Source: Microbacterium sp. (GTDB taxonomy: Bacteria; Actinomycetota; Actinomycetes; Actinomycetales; Microbacteriaceae). From it: a DNA stretch of 64,000 nt. The position numbers were made by a program, and so were the translations under genes. Positions 15,407 to 23,955 of this stretch are shown here, piece by piece (position 1 is the first letter of the stretch; every line of letters starts with the position of its first letter). The notes under the pieces were generated by a model. It did not search any database. It worked only from the letters and a program-made list of their open reading frames with translations, and was not told the origin of the DNA. The stretch lies in contig JAEKKN010000026.1 in assembly GCA_019510305.1 (NCBI GenBank), positions 1 through 64,000 of the forward strand, read 5' to 3'.

Positions 15407-17071
15407 ATGACGGCAACACTCGTGGCTCAGGGCCTCGCCGGCGGCTACGGCCATCGCACCCTCTTCGATTCCCTCGATCTGACGGTCGCGCCCGGCGATG
15501 TCGTCGGAGTCGTCGGCGCGAACGGAGCGGGCAAGTCCACGCTGCTCAGATTGCTCGCCGGCGTCGACTCGCCCCAGGCGGGCAGCATCGCCCTGGCTCC
15601 CGCCGACGCTTTCGTCGGCTGGCTGCCGCAGGAGCACGAGCGAGTCCTCGGAGAGAGCGTCTCGGGATACATCGCCCGGCGCACCGGCTGCGGCCCGGCG
15701 ACTCGGGAGATGGATGCCGCGGCCGCAGCGCTCGGCGACCCTTCCCTTGCCGCACCCGGCGTCGATCCGGCCGACGCGTACTCGTCCGCGCTGGACCGCT
15801 GGCTCGCCAGCGGCGCCGCCGACCTCGATGAGCGCATCCCTGCCGTTCTCGCCGACCTCGGTCTCGAGCTCGCCGACTCCGACGTGAAGGAGGCGCTCAT
15901 GACCTCCCTGTCCGGCGGCCAGGCGGCACGCGTGGGACTGGCGGCCCTGCTCCTGTCGCGCTTCGACATCGTGCTTCTGGACGAACCCACCAACGACCTC
16001 GACCTCGACGGGCTCGAGCGACTTGAAGCCTTCGTGCGCGGCTTGCGCGGCGGCGTCGTGCTCGTCAGCCACGATCGCGAGTTCCTCGCCCGCTCCGTGA
16101 CCCGGGTGCTCGAACTCGATCTCGTCCAGGGCGCGAACCGAGTCTTCGGGGGTGGCTACGACTCCTACCTCGAGGAACGCGAGACCGCGCGGCGCCATCA
16201 GCGCGAGAAGTACGACGAGTACGCCGAGAAGAAGGCCGACCTCGTCGGACGCGCGAGGACTCAACGGGAATGGTCGAGCCAGGGCGTGCGCAATGCGATG
16301 AAGAAAGCACCGGACAACGACAAGATCAGGCGCAAGGCGTCGACCGAATCCAGTGAGAAGCAGGCGCAGAAGGTGCGTCAGATGGAAAGCCGCATCGCGC
16401 GGCTGGAGGAGGTTGAGGAGCCGCGCAAGGAGTGGCGGCTCGAGTTCACGATCGCCTCAGCGCCGCGCTCGAGCTCGGTCGTGTCCACGCTCAGCTCGGC
16501 CGTCTTCCGGCAGGGCTCTTTCACGCTCGGCCCGGTCTCTTTGCAGGTGAACGCGGGAGAGCGCATCAGCATCACCGGCCCGAACGGCGCCGGCAAATCG
16601 ACACTGCTGCGCGCCCTGCTCGGTCACCAGCCTGCAGACGAAGGCACGGCGAGCCTCGGCGCAAGCGTGCAGATCGGCGAGATCGACCAGGCGCGCTCGC
16701 TGCTCGTGGGGCAGCAGCCGCTCGCCACCGCGTTCGAAGCCCTCGTACCCGAGATGGCGACAGACGAAGTGCGCACGCTGCTGGCGAAGTTCGGTCTCAG
16801 GGCCGATCACGTGGGTCGGCCGGTCGATGATCTGTCGCCGGGCGAGCGCACGCGCGCCGGCCTCGCCCTGCTGCAGGCCCGCGGAACCAACCTGCTGGTG
16901 CTCGACGAACCGACGAACCACCTCGATCTGGCCGCGATCGAGCAGCTCGAGCAGGCGCTCGAATCGTATGACGGCACCCTTCTGCTCGTGACCCACGATC
17001 GGCGGATGCTCGCCACCGTGCGCACCGACCGGCGATGGCGGGTCGAGGCGGGACACGTCGAAGAACTCTGA
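15407..17071 (+). CDS. ABC-F family ATPase (translation factor or antibiotic-resistance type)
   Basis: 554 residues with two ABC ATPase domains and no membrane helices, the ABC-F plan. Domain 1: Walker A GANGAGKST (about 38-46), signature LSGGQAAR, Walker B IVLLDEPTNDLDL. The inter-domain linker is long, charged and helical (EKYDEYAEKKADLVGRARTQ...), matching the P-site tRNA interaction motif region. Domain 2: GPNGAGKST, LSPGERTRAG, LVLDEPTNHLDL. ABC-F proteins act at the ribosomal E site; whether this one is housekeeping or protective cannot be told. Domain 2's signature LSPGE is the common ABC-F variant. The start ATG follows a GGAG box. Confidence 0.92.
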   Translation: MTATLVAQGLAGGYGHRTLFDSLDLTVAPGDVVGVVGANGAGKSTLLRLLAGVDSPQAGSIALAPADAFVGWLPQEHERVLGESVSGYIARRTGCGPATREMDAAAAALGDPSLAAPGVDPADAYSSALDRWLASGAADLDERIPAVLADLGLELADSDVKEALMTSLSGGQAARVGLAALLLSRFDIVLLDEPTNDLDLDGLERLEAFVRGLRGGVVLVSHDREFLARSVTRVLELDLVQGANRVFGGGYDSYLEERETARRHQREKYDEYAEKKADLVGRARTQREWSSQGVRNAMKKAPDNDKIRRKASTESSEKQAQKVRQMESRIARLEEVEEPRKEWRLEFTIASAPRSSSVVSTLSSAVFRQGSFTLGPVSLQVNAGERISITGPNGAGKSTLLRALLGHQPADEGTASLGASVQIGEIDQARSLLVGQQPLATAFEALVPEMATDEVRTLLAKFGLRADHVGRPVDDLSPGERTRAGLALLQARGTNLLVLDEPTNHLDLAAIEQLEQALESYDGTLLLVTHDRRMLATVRTDRRWRVEAGHVEEL

Positions 17072-17173
17072 GCGCGCCGCATCGGCAGAGCATCGGGTTC
17101 AGACGTAAGCCCTCCATAGAGGTGCGGCACTCGCGATCGGTAGAGTCTGCATCAGGGATGAGACGAGGGTGCC

Positions 17174-18769
17174 GTGGACGTCATCGCGCTGACTCTGATC
17201 GTCGCCGCCGCGTTCGGCACGATCGCGCATCTGCTGCGCGTCCCGGCCCTCGTGGGCTTCCTCGCCGCGGGCTTCGTGCTCGGGGCCATGCACACCGAGC
17301 CCTTCGTCGGTCTCGAGCGCATCGCGGACATCGGCGTCACCCTGCTGCTGTTCACGATCGGGCTGAAATTCGACGTCCGCTCGCTCCTTCGCCCGGAGTC
17401 CTACGGAACCACGGCGATCCACATGCTGCTCAGCGTGCTCGTCGGCGCCGGCGCGGTCGCCCTGGCCGGCGTCATCGGGCTCACCGCGGTCGACGGCTGG
17501 CGGACTCTGGCTCTGGTGGGTCTCGCACTGTCGTTCTCGTCGACGGTGCTCTGCGTCAAGGTGCTCGAAGACCGCTCCGACGACGGCTCTCTGTACGGAC
17601 AGACGGCGATCGCGATACTCGTGCTGCAGGACGTGATCGCCGTCGTCTTCATCACGGTCAACGCCGACGAGCCGCCGAGTCCCTGGGCGTTCGCCCTGCT
17701 GCTGTTGTTCCCGCTGGCGTGGCTGCTGCGGCGGCTGCTCGACGTGATCGGCCACGGCGAGCTGCTGGTGCTCTTCGGCGTGGTGACGGCGCTCGGGCCC
17801 GGCTATCTCGCGTTCGAGGCGGTCGGCATCACGGGAGACGTCGGCGCTCTCGTGATGGGCCTGCTGTTCGCCACGCACCGCCGGGCCATCGAGATGTCGA
17901 AGGCGCTGTTCAGCGTGAAGGAACTGTTCCTTGTGGGCTTCTTCCTCCTGATCGGAATGGGCGCCGCTCCCACGTGGACGGATGCCGCACTCGCCCTGCT
18001 GCTGTGCATCGTGCTGCTGCCGCTCACGTTCATCGGCTTCGTCTGGCTCGGCCGGCTGTTCGGGCTGCGCAACCGCACGGCGATCCGGACGGGACTGGTG
18101 CTGAGCAACTTCTCGGAGTTCTCGATCATCGTCGCGGCGTTCGGGGTCGGCGCCGGACTCCTGACAGAACGGTGGCTCACGGTCGTGGCGATCGCCGTCG
18201 CCCTCAGCATGGTCGCGTCATCCATCGCGAACGCGCATGGCCTGCGGCTCATCACCGCCCTCACCTGGCTTCCCGCCCAGCAGGTCTCGAAGCTGCGTCC
18301 CGCCGACAGGCCGATCGACACGAGCGGTTCGGATGTCGTCGTTCTGGGCATGGGGCGCGTGGGCCGCGCGGCGTACGAGCGTCTGGTCGACGAGGGCGGT
18401 CTGCGTGCCCTGGGCATCGACAACGACCACGCCGTGATCGCCCGGCTGGAGGGGGACGGGCTCAACGTGCTCGAGGGCGACGCGACCGATCTCGAGTTCT
18501 GGAGTCGACTGGTGTCCGGCGGATTCGTGAAGACCGTGGTGCTGGCGATGGCTTTCCACGGGTCCAACGCCTTCGCCCTCGAACGGTTGAACGAGGTCGG
18601 CTTCGATGGCCGGGTGGTGGCCGTGGCTCAGCATCCCGACCAGGTCGAGCACCTCGCGGCCCGCGGCGTCGACGGCGTCCTCAACATCTATGCCGGCGCG
18701 GGATACACCCTGGCGGGCCTCGCGATGGGCGAGGACGACGGTGCGGCCCCCGGTAGCATCCAAGGATGA
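17174..18769 (+). CDS. CPA2-family cation:proton antiporter with TrkA-N domain
   Basis: 531 residues. GTG start; -10-like TAGAGT at 17141-17146 gives a leader of about 20 bases with GACGAGGG as ribosome site. About 12 hydrophobic helices span residues 1-370, including the PALVGFLAAGFVLG, LLLFTIGLKF and LSFSSTVLCVKVLE segments of KefB/KefC-type transporters. Residues from about 385 form a Rossmann TrkA-N domain (VVVLGMGRVGRAAYERL, ID at the end of strand 2), which binds NAD(H) or nucleotides and gates transport. The likely role is K+ or Na+ exchange for H+ under osmotic or pH stress. Coupled by ATGA to the next gene. Confidence 0.9.
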   Translation: MDVIALTLIVAAAFGTIAHLLRVPALVGFLAAGFVLGAMHTEPFVGLERIADIGVTLLLFTIGLKFDVRSLLRPESYGTTAIHMLLSVLVGAGAVALAGVIGLTAVDGWRTLALVGLALSFSSTVLCVKVLEDRSDDGSLYGQTAIAILVLQDVIAVVFITVNADEPPSPWAFALLLLFPLAWLLRRLLDVIGHGELLVLFGVVTALGPGYLAFEAVGITGDVGALVMGLLFATHRRAIEMSKALFSVKELFLVGFFLLIGMGAAPTWTDAALALLLCIVLLPLTFIGFVWLGRLFGLRNRTAIRTGLVLSNFSEFSIIVAAFGVGAGLLTERWLTVVAIAVALSMVASSIANAHGLRLITALTWLPAQQVSKLRPADRPIDTSGSDVVVLGMGRVGRAAYERLVDEGGLRALGIDNDHAVIARLEGDGLNVLEGDATDLEFWSRLVSGGFVKTVVLAMAFHGSNAFALERLNEVGFDGRVVAVAQHPDQVEHLAARGVDGVLNIYAGAGYTLAGLAMGEDDGAAPGSIQG

Positions 18770-19407
18770 CCCTTCGCTCCGCCCGAACCGCCGTGTGGAT
18801 GCGCACGCTGCTCTCGATCGCAGGGGGCATCGTCGTCGGCGCGTTCGTCGTCCCGTTGCTGGGGGGCGTCGCCGGCATCCTCTCCGGGTGGGCCGCCTTC
18901 GCGCTCGTCAACGTGCTGTGGGTGCTGCTGCTGATCTGGCCGATGGATGCGGCCGCCACCAGGGAGCACGCGACCCTGGAAGCTCCGGGGCGGCGGGTCG
19001 CCCGGCTGATCTCCACGCTCGGGAGCGTGGTCAGTCTCGCGGCCGTGCTCGTGGTGAGCATCCAGGCGCAGCAGATGCAGGGTGTGGATCGGTACGCGCT
19101 CGCCGGAGTCGCCGTGGTGAGCGTCGCTGCGTCGTGGGCGCTGATCCAGGTGGAGTACGTGCTGCGGTACGCCCGCATGTACCACGCGGAGCCCGACGGC
19201 GGCATCGACTTCAATCAGAAGGAAGCCCCGGAGTACACCGATTTCGTGTACTTCTCGATCAACCTGGGCATGACCTACCAGGTCTCGGACACGAACGTCG
19301 AGGCCAACGCCATTCGGCGCATGGTCATCGCGCACACGGTGCTCAGCTATCTCTTCGGCACCGTCATCCTCGCCTCGATCATCAACCTCGTGGTCGGCCT
19401 CGGCTGA
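18766..19407 (+). CDS. DUF1345 family membrane protein
   Basis: 213 residues with about five transmembrane helices (near 13-35, 38-58, 80-100, 107-127, 185-210). The conserved segment between helices 4 and 5, DFVYFSINLGMTYQVSDTNV, is the DUF1345 hallmark. Function unknown. Its start overlaps the stop of the CPA2 antiporter (ATGA), so it is co-translated and may be an accessory membrane subunit or simply an operon neighbour. It ends 7 bases before a convergent gene. Confidence 0.87.
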   Translation: MTLRSARTAVWMRTLLSIAGGIVVGAFVVPLLGGVAGILSGWAAFALVNVLWVLLLIWPMDAAATREHATLEAPGRRVARLISTLGSVVSLAAVLVVSIQAQQMQGVDRYALAGVAVVSVAASWALIQVEYVLRYARMYHAEPDGGIDFNQKEAPEYTDFVYFSINLGMTYQVSDTNVEANAIRRMVIAHTVLSYLFGTVILASIINLVVGLG

Positions 19408-19414
19408 GACGCGG

Positions 19415-19861
19415 TCAGCCGCCCCAGACGGCTCGCGCTCCCGCCTCGCCGACGAGCACGACCATGATCGTGCTGCCAGCACCACTGACCACGGCCAGCA
19501 CCGCGATGACGATGCGCGCCGCGCGGCGCGGCGCTCCGAAGCGGAACCAGCACCACTGGATGGCCGCGACGAGGAACATTGCGGCCGTCCACGGCCACAG
19601 CATCCGCCCGAGTTCCGCGTGCCGTATCACGGCCGGCACGGGGCCGACCTGCTGGGCGAGCGCTTCACCCGCGAGCATCGTGACGGGGACGAGCGCCAGC
19701 ACGAGGAGCGCGGCGATCGGCGTCGCCATCCCGAGTCGTCGACGGACGGAGGGGAGCAGCGCACCGAGCGCGAGAGCCAGCGCGGTGAGGGGCACGAGCA
19801 CGACCACCGCGTGCACGATCAGCGGATGCAGCGGGAGCCCGGCGATCTCGAAGAGGTCCAT
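19415..19861 (-). CDS. DUF2231 family membrane protein
   Basis: 148 residues with four hydrophobic helices. The N-terminal GLPLHPLIVHAVVVLVPLT is the DUF2231 signature, with paired histidines in the first helix that may bind heme or metal; this is a family-level inference. It is divergent from the ECF sigma factor gene at 19953, with 91 bases between. No operon partner on its own strand. Confidence 0.86.
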   Translation of the reverse strand: MDLFEIAGLPLHPLIVHAVVVLVPLTALALALGALLPSVRRRLGMATPIAALLVLALVPVTMLAGEALAQQVGPVPAVIRHAELGRMLWPWTAAMFLVAAIQWCWFRFGAPRRAARIVIAVLAVVSGAGSTIMVVLVGEAGARAVWGG

Positions 19862-19952
19862 ACTCGTGACACGGGAAGCGGCCCTTCGGAGTTCACCTGA
19901 ACTTTCCGCGGGTCGATCTCGTGTCTCCTGCAGGACGACGAGGAGGTGGCAG

Positions 19953-20459
19953 ATGCCGAGTGACGACGCGGCCCGACTGGGCGCGCTCTACGACGCGCAC
20001 GCGGCGCCGATCTGGCGCTACGTCGTGCATCTCACGGGGGATCGCGCCGGGGCGGATGACGTCGTGCAGGAGACGCTGCTGCGGGCCTGGCGCACTCCTC
20101 GCATCCTGGCCGACGACCCGGAGAGCACCCGGTCGTGGATGTACACGGTCGCGCGGCACCTCGTCGTGGACGAGGCCCGCAGCGCGCACCGCCGTCGCGA
20201 GATCGCGATGGATGAGCCGCCGGAATCGGCGGTCAGGGACGCGACGGATTCGATCTTCGACGCGATCCTGATCGAGGAGGCGCTCGCAGCCCTCTCGATC
20301 GCTCATCGGGAGGTCGTCGTCCGCGCGTACTACGGCGGTCTCACCGTCGCGGAGATCGCGGAAGAGCTCACGGTCCCCGAGGGGACCGTGAAGTCGAGAC
20401 TGCACTACGGACTCCGGGCGCTGCGCCTCGGACTCCAGGAAAGGGGAGTGACGCGATGA
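19953..20459 (+). CDS. ECF-type RNA polymerase sigma factor
   Basis: 168 residues with region 2 (LGALYDAHAAPIWRYVVHLTGD, then DDVVQETLLRAWRTP, ending RSWMYTVARHLVVDEAR) and region 4 (ALSIAHREVVVRAYYGGLTVAEIAEELTVPEGTVKSRLHYGLRAL). GAGGAGGTG precedes the ATG by 5-6 bases. It overlaps the downstream anti-sigma gene by ATGA, so both are made in coupled amounts. The pair resembles actinobacterial SigL-like/RsiL-like sets with a zinc-binding anti-sigma. Probable target genes include its own operon and the downstream lipoprotein. Confidence 0.92.
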   Translation: MPSDDAARLGALYDAHAAPIWRYVVHLTGDRAGADDVVQETLLRAWRTPRILADDPESTRSWMYTVARHLVVDEARSAHRRREIAMDEPPESAVRDATDSIFDAILIEEALAALSIAHREVVVRAYYGGLTVAEIAEELTVPEGTVKSRLHYGLRALRLGLQERGVTR

Positions 20460-21145
20460 ACGCCGATCACGAGCGATTCGCCCGGTGGGATGCCGCGTAT
20501 CTCCTCGGCGCACTGAGCGCCACCGACCGCCTCGACTACGAAGCCCATCTGGCTCGGTGCCCCGAGTGCCGCGCCGCCGTGGCGGAGGTCGCGCCCACGC
20601 TCGGCCTGTTGTCGCGCGTCTCTCCCGAGCGCGCCTCATCGCTGCTGCACGATGCCGAGCCGGAGTCTCCGGCTGTCGAACACCGCGCGCGCGTGCTCTC
20701 GCTCGCGGCGGCACGGCAGCGCCGCCGTCGGATCTGGATCCTCGGAGTGGCCGCGGCGGCGATCATCGCAGTCACGTCGATAGGAATCCCGCTCGCAACC
20801 GGACTTCTGCAGCCACCGTCGAAGACGGTCGCCCTGGAGCAGGTGATAGACGCCCCGCTGTCGGCCAGCGTCACCCTCGCCGACGTGGCATGGGGCACCC
20901 GCATCGACATGACCTGCGCGTACGGCTCGTCAGGAGACGCACCCGAGGACGGGTGGGCGTACGCGATGGTCGTCGTCTCCGTCGACGGCACCGAGAGCGT
21001 GCTGTCGACATGGCGCGCTCGGCCCGGGTCGACGGCGAAGCTCAGCGCGGGCACGGAGTTGCCGGCATCCGGCATCGCCGCCGTCGAGATCCGCTCGGTG
21101 CGGACCGGCGAGGTGCTGATGCGCACCGGCGTCGACGCACTCTGA
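20456..21145 (+). CDS. Zinc-binding transmembrane anti-sigma factor (ZAS)
   Basis: 229 residues. The N-terminal ZAS domain has HLARCPEC with His31, Cys35 and Cys38 (HxxxCxxC). A single transmembrane helix lies at about residues 92-112 (IWILGVAAAAIIAVTSIGIP), preceded by a strongly basic stretch. The extracytoplasmic domain (about 115-229) matches the RskA/anti-sigma-K-like C-terminal domain in layout (WGTRIDMTCAYG, then GWAYAMVVVSVDGTE). It holds the partner sigma factor at the membrane until a redox or envelope signal releases it. Translation is coupled to the sigma gene. Confidence 0.88.
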   Translation: MNADHERFARWDAAYLLGALSATDRLDYEAHLARCPECRAAVAEVAPTLGLLSRVSPERASSLLHDAEPESPAVEHRARVLSLAAARQRRRRIWILGVAAAAIIAVTSIGIPLATGLLQPPSKTVALEQVIDAPLSASVTLADVAWGTRIDMTCAYGSSGDAPEDGWAYAMVVVSVDGTESVLSTWRARPGSTAKLSAGTELPASGIAAVEIRSVRTGEVLMRTGVDAL

Positions 21146-21210
21146 ACCCTCGGCCGTCTTCTCTCGTGTACCCGATGACCGCACTCGCGGTCCTGCACAG
21201 GAGGTTCGAC

Positions 21211-21720
21211 ATGCTCTCGAGATTCAGGAAGTCCGCGGCGCTCGCCGCACTGGTCATGGCGTTGACCGTCACCGCGTGCTCCTCGCCTTCAGGCGATTCC
21301 GGCGGCGGCGGCGCGTACAGCCAGCCCTCCGAGCAGGCCAGCACGCCGTCGAGCGACGGAGATGCGGCACAGCTCAAGGTCGCCGACTCGTCGCTGGGCC
21401 AGATAGTGGTCGACGGCGACGGCATGACCCTCTACATGTTCGACAAGGACACCCAGAGCTCGGGTGAGAGTTCGTGCACGGGGGAGTGCCTGACGAACTG
21501 GCCGCCGTTCACGACCGACAGCACCGCGACGCCGGAACTCGATGGCATCACGGGCGAGATCGGAACGATCACCACGGCGGACGGGTCGACGCAGATCACG
21601 CTCAACGGATGGCCGCTGTACTACTTCGCCGGGGACACGGCAGCGGGCGACGTCAACGGTCAGGGCGTTGGCGAGATCTGGTGGGTGCTCACACCCGCGG
21701 GCGAGCGGATGGCCGGGTAG
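21211..21720 (+). CDS. Secreted lipoprotein with COG4315-type repeats
   Basis: 169 residues. AGGAGG six bases before the ATG fixes the start. Signal peptide with lipobox TVTAC (Cys23) followed by a Ser/Gly-rich linker. The mature domain has two copies of the family pattern: LGQIVVDGDGMTLYMFDKD with the following SSCTGECLTNWPPF, and QITLNGWPLYYFAGD. These are the PF03640 'lipoprotein repeat of unknown function' hallmarks; the Cys pair and aromatic pocket have been proposed to handle redox or copper chemistry. It follows the sigma/anti-sigma pair with a 65-base gap and is probably in the same regulon. Confidence 0.87.
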   Translation: MLSRFRKSAALAALVMALTVTACSSPSGDSGGGGAYSQPSEQASTPSSDGDAAQLKVADSSLGQIVVDGDGMTLYMFDKDTQSSGESSCTGECLTNWPPFTTDSTATPELDGITGEIGTITTADGSTQITLNGWPLYYFAGDTAAGDVNGQGVGEIWWVLTPAGERMAG

Positions 21721-21733
21721 CGGCAGGAACGAG

Positions 21734-21766
21734 CGGATGCCGCGGCCGGATCGGCCGCGGCATCCG
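21734..21766. terminator. Bidirectional hairpin between convergent genes
   Basis: CGGATGCCGCGGCCG (21734-21748), a 3-base loop, and its exact reverse complement (21752-21766) form a 15-bp stem between the lipoprotein and the HesB-like gene. No T-tract follows, as is common in high-GC actinobacteria. Confidence 0.75.
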
Positions 21767-21782
21767 GATCTCGAACCGTCGC

Positions 21783-22079
21783 TCAGACGGTCTGGGGCAG
21801 CACGGTGAACGAGACGGAACCCGCCTCGTCGACTCCGGCATCGAGGATCTTGTCGTCGAGGGCGGCCGACGCCGGCGCGTCGACGAACACCCGAGTGCTC
21901 GAGAGCTCGACGACCTGGTCCTCCGGCTCGGGGTGTTCGGCGACGCCCGCAGCGAGACGGGCGTCGTTCTCGGGCCCGGCAGGGGTCGAGTGGATCCGGA
22001 GACCCGCATCGGCCGCGTCGGTCTGGCGGCTGACCAGTGTCGTCACGATCGCGGTGGCGTTGTCGGTGAGGGTGAGCAT
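21783..22079 (-). CDS. HesB/IscA-like protein without cysteines
   Basis: 98 residues; AGGAGAG lies about 5 bases before the ATG. The N-terminal MLTLTDNATAIVTTLV and the ADAGLRIHS strand fit the HesB/IscA fold that is common in actinobacteria. The usual A-type Fe-S carrier cysteines (C and CxC near the C-terminus) are absent: there is no cysteine in the protein. It therefore cannot bind Fe-S clusters in the known way. The C-terminal half is acidic. The alternative is that it is a fold relative with an unrelated role. It is divergent from dps at 22244, with 164 bases between. Confidence 0.72.
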   Translation of the reverse strand: MLTLTDNATAIVTTLVSRQTDAADAGLRIHSTPAGPENDARLAAGVAEHPEPEDQVVELSSTRVFVDAPASAALDDKILDAGVDEAGSVSFTVLPQTV

Positions 22080-22147
22080 GCGCTCTCCTTCCGGTTGGGG
22101 CATACCGAGGTCACGGCATGTCCGGGCCATGCTTCCGTGCGAGCGGT

Positions 22148-22219
22148 GGAGTGCTCAACCCCCTTGCGCCGGGCGCTCATCCGTGTCAACCCCCTGGGGC
22201 CGAACGCTCGGCGGCGCCT
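22148..22219 (+). repeat. Imperfect direct repeat upstream of dps
   Basis: Two related units of about 24 bases, starting TCAACCCCCTTGCGCCGGGC (22156 on) and TCAACCCCCTGGGGCCGAAC (22187 on), both ending CGCTC, lie 31 bases apart and within 90 bases of the dps start. They could be promoter or regulator-binding elements for oxidative-stress control. Confidence 0.5.
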
Positions 22220-22243
22220 AGCCTTCCCTGCAGGAGGACACAC

Positions 22244-22789
22244 ATGCCTGTGAACACGAAGACCGCGAAGAGCTCCGCCCGAAAGACCCGGTCGGTGAAG
22301 AAGACGCCGCAGCAGAACGCCGAGTCGGGCTTCACCGCATCTGCGAAGCTGGGCGCCTCCCTGCAGGCCGTGCTCGTCGACCTGCTCGAGCTCGCCGTGC
22401 AGGGAAAGCAGGCGCACTGGAACGTCGTCGGCAGGAACTTCCGCGACACCCACCGCCAGCTCGACGAGATCATCGACGACGCGCGAGCGTTCAGCGACAC
22501 GGTGGCCGAGCGGATGCGGGCCCTGCACCTCGTGCCCGACGGCAGAAGCAGCACCATCTCCTCGACGACCGCTCTCCCGCAGTTCCCCGCGGGAGAAGTG
22601 TCGACCGAGGAGACCATCGACCTCGTCACCGAACGTCTCGAGGTCGCTGTGAAGACCATGCGCGACGTCCACGACGCCGTCGACAAGGAGGATCCGACCT
22701 CGGCGGACGTCCTGCACGCGGTCATCGAGCGACTCGAGCAGTTCGCCTGGATGGTGAGCGCGGAGAACCGTACTCCGGCCGGTCGCTGA
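22244..22789 (+). CDS. dps: Dps family ferritin-like DNA-binding protein
   Basis: 181 residues. CAGGAGGACA gives an AGGAGG ribosome site before the ATG. A Lys/Arg/Ser/Thr-rich N-terminal tail of about 30 residues, of the kind that binds DNA, precedes the four-helix Dps domain. The ferroxidase site is visible as GKQAHWNVVG (His), then FRDTHRQLDEIIDDAR (His, Asp, Glu). Dps oligomerises as a dodecamer, oxidises Fe(II) with peroxide and protects DNA. Its stop codon abuts that of the convergent DUF6328 gene with zero bases between (TGA|TCA). Confidence 0.92.
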   Translation: MPVNTKTAKSSARKTRSVKKTPQQNAESGFTASAKLGASLQAVLVDLLELAVQGKQAHWNVVGRNFRDTHRQLDEIIDDARAFSDTVAERMRALHLVPDGRSSTISSTTALPQFPAGEVSTEETIDLVTERLEVAVKTMRDVHDAVDKEDPTSADVLHAVIERLEQFAWMVSAENRTPAGR

Positions 22790-23296
22790 TCAGCCGGGGT
22801 GTTCGCTTCGCGAACGCCTCTTGACCGCGAACGGCAGCCACACCCAGAGCGCGAGCACAGTGAGCAGGGAGAGGACCAGTGTGACCACTCCCGTCGTCCG
22901 ATCGACGGTGAAGTCCACGATCAGAGTGGTGACTCCCGCAGTGAGCAGACCGATCACGAACAGATCGATCCTGACGATGCGCGCGGCCAGCCGGACGAGC
23001 TCGGGCTTGCGCCGTCGCCCGAACAGCGCCCGGTGCATGCCGACGGGGGCCAGCGAGAGGATGGTCGCCACGGCGGCCAGGGCGACGAGAACGATGTAGA
23101 GGTCGTGCTGCAGCGTGTCGAGATCGGTGAAGCGCTGCTGGAATGCGACCGCGAGCAGGAATCCGGTGAGAATCTGCGTGCCCGTCTGCATGACCCGCAG
23201 CTCTTGCATCAGTTCGTCCCAGTTGCGGTCGGCGCGCTCGTTCGGCGTCTCATCGCGCCCGTCAGCGCGGTCGTCGACGACAGGATCGGTGCTCAT
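22790..23296 (-). CDS. DUF6328 family membrane protein
   Basis: 168 residues. The cytoplasmic N-terminus contains the family hallmark RNWDELMQELRVMQTGTQILTGFLLAVAFQQRF; four transmembrane helices follow (about 40-60, 68-88, 112-130, 137-156). Function unknown. The start is preceded by GGGAGG. It is convergent with dps with no gap and lies downstream of the acyltransferase on the same strand. Confidence 0.85.
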   Translation of the reverse strand: MSTDPVVDDRADGRDETPNERADRNWDELMQELRVMQTGTQILTGFLLAVAFQQRFTDLDTLQHDLYIVLVALAAVATILSLAPVGMHRALFGRRRKPELVRLAARIVRIDLFVIGLLTAGVTTLIVDFTVDRTTGVVTLVLSLLTVLALWVWLPFAVKRRSRSEHPG

Positions 23297-23329
23297 CCTC
23301 CCAGTCTCGCGGGCAGAGGCGAGGGGCGT

Positions 23330-23914
23330 CTAGAGCGCTGTCGCGGGCGGTGTCTCTTCGCGAAGCCTCGGTTCGGTGCGTCGCTCCGGTCGGACGCCGG
23401 CCTTGTCGGCGTAGAACTCCCTGATGCGATCCATGTCGCGGCTGACGTCGCCCGTGAGATCGAACGTGGGTCCGAGGCCGCACGTCATCGTGGTCCGGTC
23501 GACGAACCCGAGGGTCACCGGCATCCCTGTCTCTCTCGCGATGCGATAGAAGCCGCTCTTCCAGTAGTCGTTCCCGCCGCGGGTGCCGTCGGGCGTGACG
23601 ACCAGGCCGAACACCGAGCCGCCGTTGACCTGATCGACCACATCGCTCACGACGCGCGCAGGATCGTCGCGGTCCACCGGGATGCCGCCCAGACGCCGCA
23701 TGATCGGTCCGCGCCACCCGCGGAACAGGCTCTTCTTGCCCAGCCAGTGCACGTCGATGTCGAGGCGCCACGCGATGGCGAGCATCAGCACGAAATCCCA
23801 GTTCGACGTGTGGGGCGCACCGATCAGCACCGTGGGCCGTGTCGGGGCCGCCTCCGTGCGGAGGGTCCATCGGCTGAACGTCCAAAAAGTCCGGGCGAGG
23901 AAGCGTGTGAGCAT
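23330..23914 (-). CDS. 1-acyl-sn-glycerol-3-phosphate acyltransferase-like (PlsC)
   Basis: 194 residues. The catalytic HxxxxD motif is HTSNWD (residues about 35-40), and the substrate-binding motif appears as TPDGTRGG near residue 108. This is the short, cytoplasmic-facing PlsC subclass found in actinobacteria and some Gram-negatives. It lacks a clear N-terminal membrane helix. The reaction is acyl transfer to lysophosphatidate or a related acceptor. A TACGGT -10 at 23921-23926 (minus strand) ends 7 bases before the ATG, so it is probably leaderless. Confidence 0.88.
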   Translation of the reverse strand: MLTRFLARTFWTFSRWTLRTEAAPTRPTVLIGAPHTSNWDFVLMLAIAWRLDIDVHWLGKKSLFRGWRGPIMRRLGGIPVDRDDPARVVSDVVDQVNGGSVFGLVVTPDGTRGGNDYWKSGFYRIARETGMPVTLGFVDRTTMTCGLGPTFDLTGDVSRDMDRIREFYADKAGVRPERRTEPRLREETPPATAL

Positions 23915-23955
23915 CCGTCAACCGTACGGGAGAAGAGCCGGAGATCAGCTGTCGG

